DNA from: Candidatus Magnetocorallium paracelense | GTDB lineage: Bacteria > Nitrospirota > Thermodesulfovibrionia > Thermodesulfovibrionales > Magnetobacteriaceae | Direction of reading: 5' to 3' | Assembly (NCBI GenBank): GCA_029001845.1 | Contig: JAREWP010000097.1 | Coordinates: forward strand, 1 to 46,456 | Length of the DNA: 46,456 nt | Part shown: positions 23,788 to 32,167 of the stretch, in pieces | Layout: each line of letters begins with the position of its first letter | Numbering within the stretch: position 1 is the stretch's first letter | Made by a program: the position numbers and the translations under genes | Notes under the pieces: generated by a model | The model's database searches: none | What the model was told of the DNA's origin: nothing | Seen by the model: only the letters and a program-made list of their open reading frames with translations

Positions 23788-26664
23788 CTACACCGTCGCC
23801 TGTCCCTGAGCAACTTTATAAAAGTATCTGAAACTGTTCCGTCCCATTTGATACGCAATCGATTCGTTTTGAATCAGATATTCCAGACATAGGGAAGCCT
23901 CTATGGGGTCACCGTAGTATAATCCGCAATTACCGTCTATACAAAGTCTTCGCAAAGCATCATTTTTACCGGGAACAAGAAGGGGAAGTCCGAAGGAGAG
24001 CCACTTCATTAAATCTTCAGGTCGTAAGTCATCGTCCGATACCCACAACACATTGGCATCTTCAACATATTTATCGTCCAGCCAGTCCGCCATTATAAAA
24101 CGACAATCCATATCGCTTTGCCTTGAAAAGAGTTCCATTGCACTTGCTCCGTCAGATGAAACGTTGCCGCCGCAGCAGAGAATCAGTGTTTTGTCCAATG
24201 AAGGTTTGTTCCCTGTCATATGGTCCACTCTGTAGAGGTTAGAGACTTCTTTGACAAGGTTCACAATCGTGTATTTGGAAATCTTTTCGAATCCCCTCTC
24301 TCCAAATTCCTTAATCCTGCTTCTGTCCCGTATAAACATCGACATTTTTTCTGCAAGCGCCATGGCATTGCCTGCATCAAAGAGATACCCCGTTTTACCC
24401 TCTTCCACAAGCTCGGGGATGCCGCCCATTCTGGACGCAACAACGGGAATGGACGAGGCCATTGCCTCATAAATGCTTACAGGGTGGTTGTCGGGCCAAA
24501 CAGATGGCAGCAACATGATATCCGTATCACAATAAACTTCCTCTATGCGGCTGTTGTCTACTTTCCCGGGAAATCTGACAAAATCATCAAATCCCTTTGT
24601 CTGTACGAGCCTCATTAGCTCTTCCTTTTGCTCTCCGTCACCAAAAAAATTGATTACGATTTCCTCCCTGTTGTCGATATAAGAGAGAGCATCGAGAATT
24701 GTAAACACCCCCTTGTGCCGTCCGATGTAACCAATAAAACTGAATCTGATCCTGCCGTCTCCACAGCTCTTTTTTATTTTGGAAAAACGTTCTACATCAA
24801 TGCCATAGGGGATTACATTCATCTTCCCCTCTCCAATGCCCTCCTTTACATATCTTTTCGCCAAATATTTACTCGGAGAAACCAGATTGTCAAGCAAATC
24901 GAATTGACAGGCAATAAAATCTCTCCTCATTATCGATGGTACGCCGCCCCATCTTTCACCCGATATGAAAGGCTGGCATTCGGTGCAGGGGCATTCCTCT
25001 TCACAGATATCGCTTTCATTCTTCATAAGTGTGTTTTTATGACATATCCCCCAGTAATCGTGAAGCGTCAGCAGAGTCGGGATATTCCTTTTGGCGGCAG
25101 TCTGAATCAGCCCGACAGATAAAGCAACAATATTGTGGAAATGGACAATATCGGGAGAGAATTCATCAAGGAGATCGTTAAAACGACTCTCTACCTCTTT
25201 ATGAGTAAAATTGAAATTCCCTGCACTAAAGTCACGGTCATGAAGACATAGGCGTGTAACAGACAACTCCTCAAAGGTGTCATGCCTAAGGGAATAACGC
25301 TCTCTGTTGTTGTTTATTTCACCGGCGAATATGGTTACCTCATAGCCGAGCTTTTTTAACGTCTTTGCCTGCGTATGGGCGATCAGTTCCGCACCTCCGA
25401 TAAAATAGGGAGGATAGGAGTTGCAACAGAAAATAATTTTTTTCCTGCCTGCTGTTCTATTCACAGCCTCTTCCGCTTTTTGTCCGATTTTATCCCATGT
25501 ATAGTGCGTAAGCACCTTTTCTCTGCCCCTGGCCCCCTTTTCCTTTAACGTATCCATATCTGACAGCGCAAGGGATAGTACGGACCTGAGGTCATCGGTG
25601 TCGCCGTATTTGCACAGAAAACCTTCATCGCCTACAACACCGGGCATTGCCCCTTCATAGGTTCCCAAAACAGGTGTTCCGCAAATCCATGCTTCCAGAA
25701 ATACAATTCCAAAGGCCTCAAACTTCGAAGGAAGAACCAGCAAATCCGCCATATGGAGCATATTAACTTTATCGCTGTGAGAGAGTAACCCCATATCTAT
25801 TATACACTCTTTTTCGGATTCAGTTAAACCTCCGTATAACTCGTTAAACCATTCAAAGGAAGGACCTGCGAGAAAAAGTTTGACAGCCATTTCCGAGGCA
25901 AGCGATTTGACGGCATCAATAAGAAAGGCAATACCTTTTTCAGGCATTTTTCTGCCGAGATAAATCACCAGATTATCGTTGTTTTTAATTTTAAATTTCT
26001 TAATCGTATTCTCCCTGAAAGAGTCGAGATCAACAGGGAGATAGAGGTCAGGGTTGATCCCGTTACCTGTGACAAATATTTTTTCGCTGCACATGGATTT
26101 CGATTCAAAAAATTCTTTTTCAAAGGGAGTCACCGTAATCAGGCCGTCACAGTTTTTAAGCAGAGAGTAGTGAGTTCGTCTCTCATGATAAGGATGTCCG
26201 GGGTGAAAGTGGGGTACAATAATTGTTTTCTTTTTCATAAGACGTGCAAAGGCATAGGCGATGAAATTGTGAGGATATGGTACGGTGTTTAAAAAAACGA
26301 TATCGGCCCTCTTAATTTCACGCCACATTTTTCCGTACATTTCCGCCGAGTGGGGGCCGTAGAAATATATTTTTAACAGCTTATCAAGAAATAATCTCAA
26401 TATGCCGTGATAAACCGAATGGATGGGAAGCGATCTTTTATATCTTCGTACAGATATGCCCTGATCCAATGCCATGCGGCCAAAAGCTGTTTTACGATCT
26501 TCATCAAGGGGCTCTCTCCAGAACTCTTCCTCTTTATTAATATTCATTGTAAGTATACTGACATTATGGCCGGCTGTGGCGAGACGTCTGAACACCTCCT
26601 GACACCACGTTTCCGACCCCCCCACGGCAGGCGGATATCTCTGTATAATGCCAACGATCCTCAT
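23788..26664 (-). CDS. Tandem GT4 glycosyltransferase with a third partial GT-like domain
   Basis: A 958-residue fusion. The first GT-B/GT4 domain (1 to about 405) starts RIVGIIQRYPPAVGGSE and has the EAFGIVFLEAW donor-binding motif near 316-326. The second (about 408-810) restarts with KIIFCCNSYPPYFIGGAE, has GYIGRHKG near 645, DNHPVSIYEAMA at 725-736, and a Cys-rich insert (Cys541, 554, 558, 560, 563) after LHDYWG. The last 130 residues (from about 825) look like a shortened GT-B C-terminal half (GLPLLVPGKNDALRRLC, ending with the family's closing helices) without a donor motif. The start overlaps the upstream gene by four bases (ATGA). Two active sites in one chain could add two sugars in order, building a repeating or disaccharide unit. 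Confidence 0.92.
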   Translation of the reverse strand: MRIVGIIQRYPPAVGGSETWCQEVFRRLATAGHNVSILTMNINKEEEFWREPLDEDRKTAFGRMALDQGISVRRYKRSLPIHSVYHGILRLFLDKLLKIYFYGPHSAEMYGKMWREIKRADIVFLNTVPYPHNFIAYAFARLMKKKTIIVPHFHPGHPYHERRTHYSLLKNCDGLITVTPFEKEFFESKSMCSEKIFVTGNGINPDLYLPVDLDSFRENTIKKFKIKNNDNLVIYLGRKMPEKGIAFLIDAVKSLASEMAVKLFLAGPSFEWFNELYGGLTESEKECIIDMGLLSHSDKVNMLHMADLLVLPSKFEAFGIVFLEAWICGTPVLGTYEGAMPGVVGDEGFLCKYGDTDDLRSVLSLALSDMDTLKEKGARGREKVLTHYTWDKIGQKAEEAVNRTAGRKKIIFCCNSYPPYFIGGAELIAHTQAKTLKKLGYEVTIFAGEINNNRERYSLRHDTFEELSVTRLCLHDRDFSAGNFNFTHKEVESRFNDLLDEFSPDIVHFHNIVALSVGLIQTAAKRNIPTLLTLHDYWGICHKNTLMKNESDICEEECPCTECQPFISGERWGGVPSIMRRDFIACQFDLLDNLVSPSKYLAKRYVKEGIGEGKMNVIPYGIDVERFSKIKKSCGDGRIRFSFIGYIGRHKGVFTILDALSYIDNREEIVINFFGDGEQKEELMRLVQTKGFDDFVRFPGKVDNSRIEEVYCDTDIMLLPSVWPDNHPVSIYEAMASSIPVVASRMGGIPELVEEGKTGYLFDAGNAMALAEKMSMFIRDRSRIKEFGERGFEKISKYTIVNLVKEVSNLYRVDHMTGNKPSLDKTLILCCGGNVSSDGASAMELFSRQSDMDCRFIMADWLDDKYVEDANVLWVSDDDLRPEDLMKWLSFGLPLLVPGKNDALRRLCIDGNCGLYYGDPIEASLCLEYLIQNESIAYQMGRNSFRYFYKVAQGQATV

Positions 26665-27167
26665 GGAATAATCTCCTGTATTAAAATCAGTTGCTCTATA
26701 AAACCGCCTTTATCATCGTACAGCACAGCATCTATAGTGAATTTACCTTCAGCGGCAATATGCCCTCTCCATGAATTATCCGGTTCGAAAGTAACGTTGT
26801 CTATCAAAAAAACCGCAAGCTCCTCCCAATTATGTATGACATCAACTCTTTGACTGTTAAAGGCTTGTAAAAAAACTCTCTTTTCAAAGTAACCAAAATG
26901 ACCATATCCCTTATTCCAACTGCCGTGACGATAAATATTGATAAGTATTCTGACCCACTGCGGCGTACTGCAATGGTTTACCACTTCCAGCTTGTAACTG
27001 CAGGGCTCTCCGACTTTCGTTTTAAAAGTGTTCGACAAGAATAAGGAGAGGCTCAGGGGAATTGACTCTTTTGAAAAGGTATGGCCTGCTAAACTAAAAA
27101 AACCTTTTATTACTTTAATTGCATCGGAGAGTAACGTTCTTGTATAGAAGATGAGTTTTCTAAACAT
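26661..27167 (-). CDS. Unknown protein of the glycan operon
   Basis: A 168-residue protein I do not recognise. A basic/hydrophobic first 45 residues is followed by a region rich in beta-strand-like alternation: KVGEPCSYKLEVVNHC, WVRILINIYRHGSW, VFLIDNVTFEPDNSWRG, GKFTIDAVLYDDKG. This could be an immunoglobulin-like sandwich similar to carbohydrate-binding modules of polysaccharide export proteins, but that is only a structural guess. There is no clear signal peptide. Its stop overlaps the start of the tandem glycosyltransferase by four bases (ATGA), and galE ends 24 bases upstream, so it belongs to the operon. Confidence 0.75.
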   Translation of the reverse strand: MFRKLIFYTRTLLSDAIKVIKGFFSLAGHTFSKESIPLSLSLFLSNTFKTKVGEPCSYKLEVVNHCSTPQWVRILINIYRHGSWNKGYGHFGYFEKRVFLQAFNSQRVDVIHNWEELAVFLIDNVTFEPDNSWRGHIAAEGKFTIDAVLYDDKGGFIEQLILIQEIIP

Positions 27168-27191
27168 TTCTATATTTTTGATACAATACCA

Positions 27192-28193
27192 TTAACTTAA
27201 ACTGTCATCATATCTGCCGCCTTTTTTGAACCATATATAAGCTGTAGCGACGATTTCATCGAGCACTCTGTAGCGTGGCCGCCATTTCAAAACAGCTCGC
27301 GCCAGCCCTGCAGAAGCCACAAGACTTGGCGGATCTCCCGGCCTGCGTGCTCCCTCCACAATAGGCGCTTTTTGTCCCGTAACTCTCTCTACACTTGTGA
27401 TTACTTCACGAACCGAATATCCGTGTTCAGACCCGAGATTCAGGATTAGAGGTTCGCTGCGTTCGGTTATTTTCTCCAAAGCCAGGATATGGGCTTCAGC
27501 CAGATCGTCAACATGAATATAATCTCTTATGCAAGTTCCGTCAGGAGTATCATAATCGGTTCCGAAAATCGTTATTTTGTTGCGTCTGCCCAATAGGGCA
27601 AGCAAACAGAGGGGGATTAAGTGAGTCTCCGGATCGTGTTGTTCTCCGAGAAGACCATCAGGAGAGGACCCCGCCGCATTAAAATATCGAAGCGATGCAA
27701 AACGCAGCCCGTAAGCAGATGAATAGTCTTTTAACATCCTTTCAACCATCAACTTTGATCGACCATAGGGATTGACAGGAGATTGCGGATGATTTTCATC
27801 CATGGGAGTTGCTATCGGGTCTCCGTATGTTGCACAGGTAGAAGAAAAAATAAAGCGGTTTACACCGCTTTGACGCATCGCCTCGAGCAGGTTAAAAGTT
27901 GCTACCAGATTATTTGAATAATATTTGGCCGGATGATGGACGGATTCTTCCACAAGGGCAAAGGCCGCGAAGTGCATGACAGCATCGATTTTTTGATCTG
28001 AAAGCACCTGAGCCAACCGCTCCGGCCCGGACGCCAAATCCTCATGAATGAAAGGCAGACCCAATAATCGTGAGACCGATGCATGACCGGTGCGCAAATT
28101 ATCGAAAATAACGGGCTCATGTCCCTGTGAAGCAAGTAAACGGGCAGTATGAGAACCGATATACCCTGCCCCTCCTACAACCAATACCCTCAT
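27192..28193 (-). CDS. galE: UDP-glucose 4-epimerase
   Basis: A 333-residue short-chain-dehydrogenase-type epimerase. NAD-binding GGAGYIG is at 7-13, SSTCATYG at 117-124 supplies the catalytic Ser/Thr, and Tyr143-x3-Lys147 (YGRSK) is the catalytic pair. 'RYFNAAG', 'CIRDYIHVDDLAEAH' and 'GYSVREVI' are GalE family landmarks. It interconverts UDP-glucose and UDP-galactose, supplying galactose-type donors for the glycosyltransferase encoded downstream. It starts two bases after the stop of the methyltransferase gene. Length is normal for the family. A related 4-epimerase with another UDP-sugar substrate cannot be excluded. Confidence 0.95.
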   Translation of the reverse strand: MRVLVVGGAGYIGSHTARLLASQGHEPVIFDNLRTGHASVSRLLGLPFIHEDLASGPERLAQVLSDQKIDAVMHFAAFALVEESVHHPAKYYSNNLVATFNLLEAMRQSGVNRFIFSSTCATYGDPIATPMDENHPQSPVNPYGRSKLMVERMLKDYSSAYGLRFASLRYFNAAGSSPDGLLGEQHDPETHLIPLCLLALLGRRNKITIFGTDYDTPDGTCIRDYIHVDDLAEAHILALEKITERSEPLILNLGSEHGYSVREVITSVERVTGQKAPIVEGARRPGDPPSLVASAGLARAVLKWRPRYRVLDEIVATAYIWFKKGGRYDDSLS

Positions 28194-28195
28194 TA

Positions 28196-29746
28196 TCAGA
28201 CTTTGTAACCGATCACGGCATAATCCTGGGGACCGTAAAAAAGTTCGTTGAATCTTTTTACTATCTCCATGTCACTGTCTTTCACTTTAAATCCATCGGG
28301 GCTGGGATTGAGATTTAACACTTCAACATGACATAACCCGCGCGACTCCGTTATGAACTTCATTGTCCGGCTCGGCACAGGATTGATATGCGTCGGATCA
28401 GTATAAAAATTGCAGCTTCCCACAGCTATATTTTGAGCGTTCGGGCTTTCAAAAAGAACCATACCTCCGGGTTTGAGCACGCGTACGATTTCATCAACCA
28501 GGAGAATCAAATCGTTATGATATAAATGCTCTATTACATGAAAACATGTCAGCACGTCGAGAGCTGCATCCGGTAATGTTTTCAGATGATCAAACATATC
28601 GCTTTCCAATACATCAAGGGAACGTTCTCTGCACTGATCGATCAACACCTTGTTCCTGTCCAGTCCCCTGGCGCTATAACCTTTCTCTTTTAAAAGCTCA
28701 AGCCATTCTCCTCTGCCGCATCCGATATCGAGAATGGATACCGCTGAATCCTTTGCTGAAATTTTTGCCATAAATGGAAGATAGACATGAAGACGCTTCT
28801 TTATATCCTCCCGCGTTCCCCTGAACACATCTTCAAAAGAGACATACATGGCGTCGAGCATATGTTTTTTCTCTTCGGCAAAAACATTCAATTGCCTGTT
28901 GTCAAATGCTTCGGGCAGACGTTTTCTTGCTTCTTCAAGAAGCATATAGAGTCGTCTTTCCTGCTGGGCGACTGTCGATCTCAGAGAATGAATCGTATTT
29001 TCCAGGTCATCTATCCTTTCTCTCTTTGACATATCCAAGTACGATATCTTTTCTTGAAAAGCAGAGCTGTCATCTTCGTACCTCCTTTGCAAATCATTAA
29101 AAGCATTTGAAAGGTCCGAGCTCCGGTTTAGCAAATGATCTTGTCCGTTCCTTAACTCCGAAATAGTCGGATCAATCTGTTCCTGTTTTGTAATAATCGC
29201 GTTAATGGCTTTCGTAATCCCGTCGAACTCCCCTCTCATCTCTTCCAGCGACTGTTGCATGGATACAACGGTTTTGTGAACCTCATATTTATGCTTCTCG
29301 ATTTCCAGGAATACACTGTTTCGCAGCTCTTCCAGGGAAGAGCTTGATTTCCTGTTGACTCTTTCCAGCATGTCGGCAATCGATCTTAACGAGGCGATAA
29401 CGGCATTATTAAAACTCCGCTGTTTATCTGTAATAAAGCTCAATGCAAAAACGATGATCTTACCGAAAAAAATCGCTATTTTTCTCGTTATTCCTTTGAA
29501 GTGACTCATAGGAGTCACCTCGGCGCCGACATCCGAGTTCGAAGCCGCCGTAGTTATAACGGTTCTTAAATAATTTGTATTGATATCCGGTATATCGTTA
29601 TGTTTATCAAAGGCTGAACCGCTCTTTTCGGTATAGTATGCTTCAGAGCTGTTTTTTCGTCTTTTTGATGCCTCTGATCTGATCTGTTCCATTATGTTTT
29701 CGACATCGACATCCCCGCTTTTATGGACTCTCTTCTGTTCAGTCAT
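28196..29746 (-). CDS. SAM-dependent methyltransferase with long N-terminal coiled coil
   Basis: A 516-residue protein. The N-terminal 130 residues include a hydrophobic/amphipathic patch (about 88-105, ITRKIAIFFGKIIVFALSF) flanked by basic residues, then a predicted coiled coil (about 130-290). The C-terminal third is a class I methyltransferase: motif I SILDIGCGRGEWLELL at 337-352, acidic ligand GLDRNK near 361, CFHVIEHLYH near 401, and VLKPGGMVLFESPN near 423. Proteins of this layout occur in O-antigen/surface glycan clusters, where a coiled coil acts as a length ruler or scaffold (as in WbdD of E. coli); that comparison is an inference. It heads the operon and starts near GGAGAG. Confidence 0.88.
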   Translation of the reverse strand: MTEQKRVHKSGDVDVENIMEQIRSEASKRRKNSSEAYYTEKSGSAFDKHNDIPDINTNYLRTVITTAASNSDVGAEVTPMSHFKGITRKIAIFFGKIIVFALSFITDKQRSFNNAVIASLRSIADMLERVNRKSSSSLEELRNSVFLEIEKHKYEVHKTVVSMQQSLEEMRGEFDGITKAINAIITKQEQIDPTISELRNGQDHLLNRSSDLSNAFNDLQRRYEDDSSAFQEKISYLDMSKRERIDDLENTIHSLRSTVAQQERRLYMLLEEARKRLPEAFDNRQLNVFAEEKKHMLDAMYVSFEDVFRGTREDIKKRLHVYLPFMAKISAKDSAVSILDIGCGRGEWLELLKEKGYSARGLDRNKVLIDQCRERSLDVLESDMFDHLKTLPDAALDVLTCFHVIEHLYHNDLILLVDEIVRVLKPGGMVLFESPNAQNIAVGSCNFYTDPTHINPVPSRTMKFITESRGLCHVEVLNLNPSPDGFKVKDSDMEIVKRFNELFYGPQDYAVIGYKV

Positions 29747-29766
29747 TTACTCTCCTGTATATCCCT

Positions 29767-29839
29767 TTGATTCGAAATCAACGTCCCCGACTGTCCGCCA
29801 TCTGTACGGCGTGAAAGCCACCTCCTTACAGAGGGCCCA
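29767..29839 (-). ncRNA. Structured 5' leader of the glycan operon, candidate
   Basis: The minus-strand transcript can form hairpins at 29821-29834 (CCTC/GAGG, loop with UACA-type bases on the plus strand) and 29796-29811 (CGCC/GGCG, loop with TGTA). The two loops are complementary over four to five bases and could kiss. A further small palindrome lies at 29767-29781. The layout recalls the JUMPstart-type leaders of polysaccharide operons, but no canonical ops element is present, and no known riboswitch consensus was matched. Confidence 0.35.
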
Positions 29840-29867
29840 TCAAGTTACATTGAATGAAAGATTTTGT

Positions 29868-29897
29868 ACTTTAAGCAACTCTTTTCGTTTTTGTCAA
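29868..29897 (-). promoter_or_regulatory. Candidate sigma-70 promoter of the glycan operon
   Basis: TTGACA (29892-29897) and TAAAGT (29868-29873) on the minus strand are separated by 18 bases. The start of transcription would be about 115 bases ahead of the methyltransferase gene, leaving a leader with hairpins. Confidence 0.5.
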
Positions 29898-30146
29898 TAT
29901 TTCTCATGAATCGTTAATGAACCTGTCATGCAGGAGGATGATCAAAATGATTAATTCGCCTACTTGATAATTTAATATGAAATTTATTATTATTACCGAA
30001 TCGTTGAAACGCCTTTTAATATGAGATATCTGCATCGGCTGTTTCTAACTTCACTGTCTGATATTCAAGGTGATCGGTTAAAATTGTTTTACCTTTTTTG
30101 TTCGATGCATTGAGCATCAAAAAATTTTTGAAAGGAGGATTGTTTA

Positions 30147-30329
30147 ATGGCAGTACCTGTAATTGAAGCAGATTTATGTACCGGGTGCGAGACTTGTGTC
30201 GCGCTTTGTCCTGACGTATTTGAGATGCAGGGTGAATTAGCTGTCGTGACCAATCCTGATAAGTGCGATTCATGCGACTGTCAGGAGGCTGCCGACACAT
30301 GCCCGTCTGAAGCTATAATCTTTGAATAA
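30147..30329 (+). CDS. Small ferredoxin, [4Fe-4S]
   Basis: A 60-residue electron carrier with a strong GAAAGGAGG ribosome site. Cys11, 14, 17 and 21 form CxxCxxCxxxCP, and Cys52 sits in CPSEAI. Together Cys11, 14, 17 and 52 fit one [4Fe-4S] cluster of the single-cluster type. Additional Cys40, 43 and 45 are in an unusual CDSCDC spacing, so a second cluster is possible but non-canonical, and Cys21 may instead pair in a disulphide as in single-cluster ferredoxins. It is a single-gene unit ended by the terminator at 30334. Likely an electron donor in anaerobic redox reactions; partner unknown. Confidence 0.93.
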   Translation: MAVPVIEADLCTGCETCVALCPDVFEMQGELAVVTNPDKCDSCDCQEAADTCPSEAIIFE

Positions 30330-30333
30330 CCTG

Positions 30334-30368
30334 AATAAAGGGGCTGCTTTTCAGCCGCCCCTTTATTT
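30334..30368. terminator. Bidirectional terminator between ferredoxin and basic-tailed gene
   Basis: AATAAAGGGGCTG and CAGCCGCCCCTTTATT form a GC-rich stem with a short T-rich loop. It is followed by TTTATTT on the plus strand and, on the minus strand, by an AT-rich tail. It serves both convergent genes. Confidence 0.8.
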
Positions 30369-30869
30369 ATCGTCCCCTTCATGAACGTTTTTCTTTCTTC
30401 TCACCGCAGCTCCAACGCCGCCCGTTCTTTTTCTTGGGGCGGCAGGTTTCCCGGCAGTCCTTTTAACCGGCTTAACACCCGGCTTTTGGGCAGTACGCCT
30501 AGATTTTCTTTCAACCGTTGCTTTCTTTGCACTGCTTTTTTGTTCCTCCCCTTTGATATCTTCTTCGGCCTCTTCCAGTTTATGAATCTGAACTTCGATC
30601 TTATCAACAGCTTCTATAATAGATTGCACCTTTTCGTCGGCAGCGGGATTGCTGTTACCGGCTTTAATCAACTCGTAGACCCTACCGCCAAGATCGGTAA
30701 ATCTGCTCTGAACTTTCTGTTTTAATTCAAACAACTTTAACTGCTTTTTCCCTTCAACAGCCAGTTCGTCGGCTTTTTTTCTGACCACGATGGAACCTTC
30801 TTTAATTGCCGCAAGCCCCTCTTTGTAACCTTTCTGTACGTCCTTCCTGATTTTTTCCCAGAAATCCAT
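30363..30869 (-). CDS. Helical protein with Lys/Arg-rich histone-like tail
   Basis: A 168-residue protein with a GGAGGATAAT ribosome site. The first 110 residues are amphipathic helices (MDFWEKIRKDVQKGYKEG, later QKVQSRFTDLGGRVYELI and a coiled coil ending EEAEEDIKGEEQK). The last 55 residues are Lys/Arg/Pro/Ala-rich (AKKATVERKSRR, KPVKRTAGKPAAPRKR), similar in composition to histone H1-type tails of some bacterial DNA-binding proteins. A nucleic-acid-binding or polymer-associated role is possible. I do not recognise a named family with confidence. It converges with the ferredoxin gene and is divergent from tpiA. Confidence 0.75.
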   Translation of the reverse strand: MDFWEKIRKDVQKGYKEGLAAIKEGSIVVRKKADELAVEGKKQLKLFELKQKVQSRFTDLGGRVYELIKAGNSNPAADEKVQSIIEAVDKIEVQIHKLEEAEEDIKGEEQKSSAKKATVERKSRRTAQKPGVKPVKRTAGKPAAPRKRTGGVGAAVRRKKNVHEGDDK

Positions 30870-30980
30870 ATTATCCTCCTCTTTTATCGCTATTATTTAA
30901 CAGAAAAAGATCGGTATATAAAAAACGTATTCTTATAATTATAACTTAAAAAAACGCTAAAAATAACTATCCCCAATACC

Positions 30981-31010
30981 TTGACAATCTTTTTTTAAAT
31001 AGTTTATCAT
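30981..31010 (+). promoter_or_regulatory. Candidate promoter of tpiA-secG
   Basis: TTGACA at 30981-30986 is followed after 18 bases by TATCAT (31005-31010), with the tpiA ATG 37 bases further on behind AAAGGAG. Confidence 0.6.
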
Positions 31011-31046
31011 TCATAGCTTAATTATCTATCCAAAAGGAGATTTAAT

Positions 31047-31787
31047 ATGAGAAAACCTTTTATCGCCGCGAACTGGAAAATGTATAAAACAACAGGCGAA
31101 ACCAACGATTTTATCAAAGATTTTTTACCTGCCGTCTCTTCGGCGACAGATGTGGACATCGTACTGGCGCCGCCGTTTACATCATTACCCCTGGCTGCCG
31201 GTTTACTTAAAGGCAGTAATGTCAACTTGTCGGCACAGGATATATATTTCGAAAAAGAGGGCGCCTATACAGGCGAAATATCATCGGGAATGCTTGTAGA
31301 CATTGGCTGTCAATATGTAATAATCGGCCACTCCGAAAGAAGACAATATTTCAACGAGGACGACGAAACAGTCAATAAAAAAATCAAAGCTGCAAAAGAA
31401 GCAGGTCTTGGCGTTATTTTTTGCATTGGAGAGACGATTGAAGAGAGAGAAGGCGGAAAGACAGAGGACATTATTAAGAGAGAGGTAGACGGAGGGCTGA
31501 AGGACATAAGTCCGGACAACCTTGTTGTCGCCTATGAGCCGATTTGGGCGATCGGCACCGGCAAGACGGCGACACCTGAGATCGCTCAGGAAACACATGC
31601 CTTTGTAAGAGCAAGACTAAAGGCTCTTTATAATGACAAAGCAGATGATTTAAGAATTCTTTACGGTGGGAGCGTAAAACCTGAGAATATTTCGGAATTA
31701 ATGACCAAGCCCGATGTTGACGGCGCACTCGTTGGCGGAGCGAGCCTCAAAGCGGACAGCTTTTCGAAGATCGTTAATTTTAAATAA
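31047..31787 (+). CDS. tpiA: Triosephosphate isomerase
   Basis: The 246-residue glycolytic enzyme interconverts dihydroxyacetone phosphate and glyceraldehyde 3-phosphate. The active-site residues are all visible: Asn9 and Lys11 in ANWKMYK, His95 in IIGHSERR, and Glu164 in AYEPIWAIGTGKTA, which also begins the mobile loop 6. YGGSVKPEN near the end binds phosphate. Ribosome site AAAGGAG precedes the ATG. secG follows after two bases; this gene pair is a common arrangement in many bacteria and supports the call. Confidence 0.98.
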   Translation: MRKPFIAANWKMYKTTGETNDFIKDFLPAVSSATDVDIVLAPPFTSLPLAAGLLKGSNVNLSAQDIYFEKEGAYTGEISSGMLVDIGCQYVIIGHSERRQYFNEDDETVNKKIKAAKEAGLGVIFCIGETIEEREGGKTEDIIKREVDGGLKDISPDNLVVAYEPIWAIGTGKTATPEIAQETHAFVRARLKALYNDKADDLRILYGGSVKPENISELMTKPDVDGALVGGASLKADSFSKIVNFK

Positions 31788-31789
31788 GC

Positions 31790-32167
31790 ATGGGTACATT
31801 TTTACTTTTTATACATATCATCGTTTGTCTGGGTCTGATATTTGTAGTGCTTATCCAGAGCAGTAAAGGATCGCAAATGGGAGCCGCCTTTGGCGGTTCC
31901 AGCCAGACAATATTCGGCAGCAGGGGAGCCGCAACTTTTCTCAGTAAGCTTACCACGACAATGGCTATCGTTTTTATGCTAACGTCACTGCTTCTTACAA
32001 TCATTGCAGTTAACAAAAAATCAATCATAAAAACTCCTCCTGTAAGCTCCACCACTCTGCCGGAATCCGCCATGCCGGTTGGAGAGGCTGGAATGAAACC
32101 CGCCGGTGAACAACAGAAGTCCGGCAGCACTGCCGAGACACAGACATCTGCGGATACACAGGAATAA
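31790..32167 (+). CDS. secG: Preprotein translocase subunit SecG
   Basis: A 125-residue membrane protein with two transmembrane helices (about 4-22 and 55-76). The conserved cytoplasmic loop between them reads VLIQSSKGSQMGAAFGGSS, with FGSRGA close behind, which is the SecG hallmark. The C-terminal 45 residues are a low-complexity hydrophilic tail (Ser/Thr/Pro/Glu). It completes SecYEG with gene products encoded elsewhere. It lies two bases after tpiA and shares its promoter. Confidence 0.95.
   Translation: MGTFLLFIHIIVCLGLIFVVLIQSSKGSQMGAAFGGSSQTIFGSRGAATFLSKLTTTMAIVFMLTSLLLTIIAVNKKSIIKTPPVSSTTLPESAMPVGEAGMKPAGEQQKSGSTAETQTSADTQE

Larger units (their letters stand above)
29747..30146. other. 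400-bp divergent spacer
   Basis: This separates the minus-strand glycan operon from the plus-strand ferredoxin. The left half holds the operon's promoter and structured leader. In the right half nothing is recognised except the ferredoxin ribosome site (AAAGGAGG). Confidence 0.6.

Noticed and set aside
29761-29840. Cyclic-di-GMP (GEMM) riboswitch on the plus strand
   Set aside because: A GTGAAAGCCACCTCC run looks similar to part of the consensus, but the GGTAGC...GGGTTACC half and the GAAA-loop hairpin are missing.
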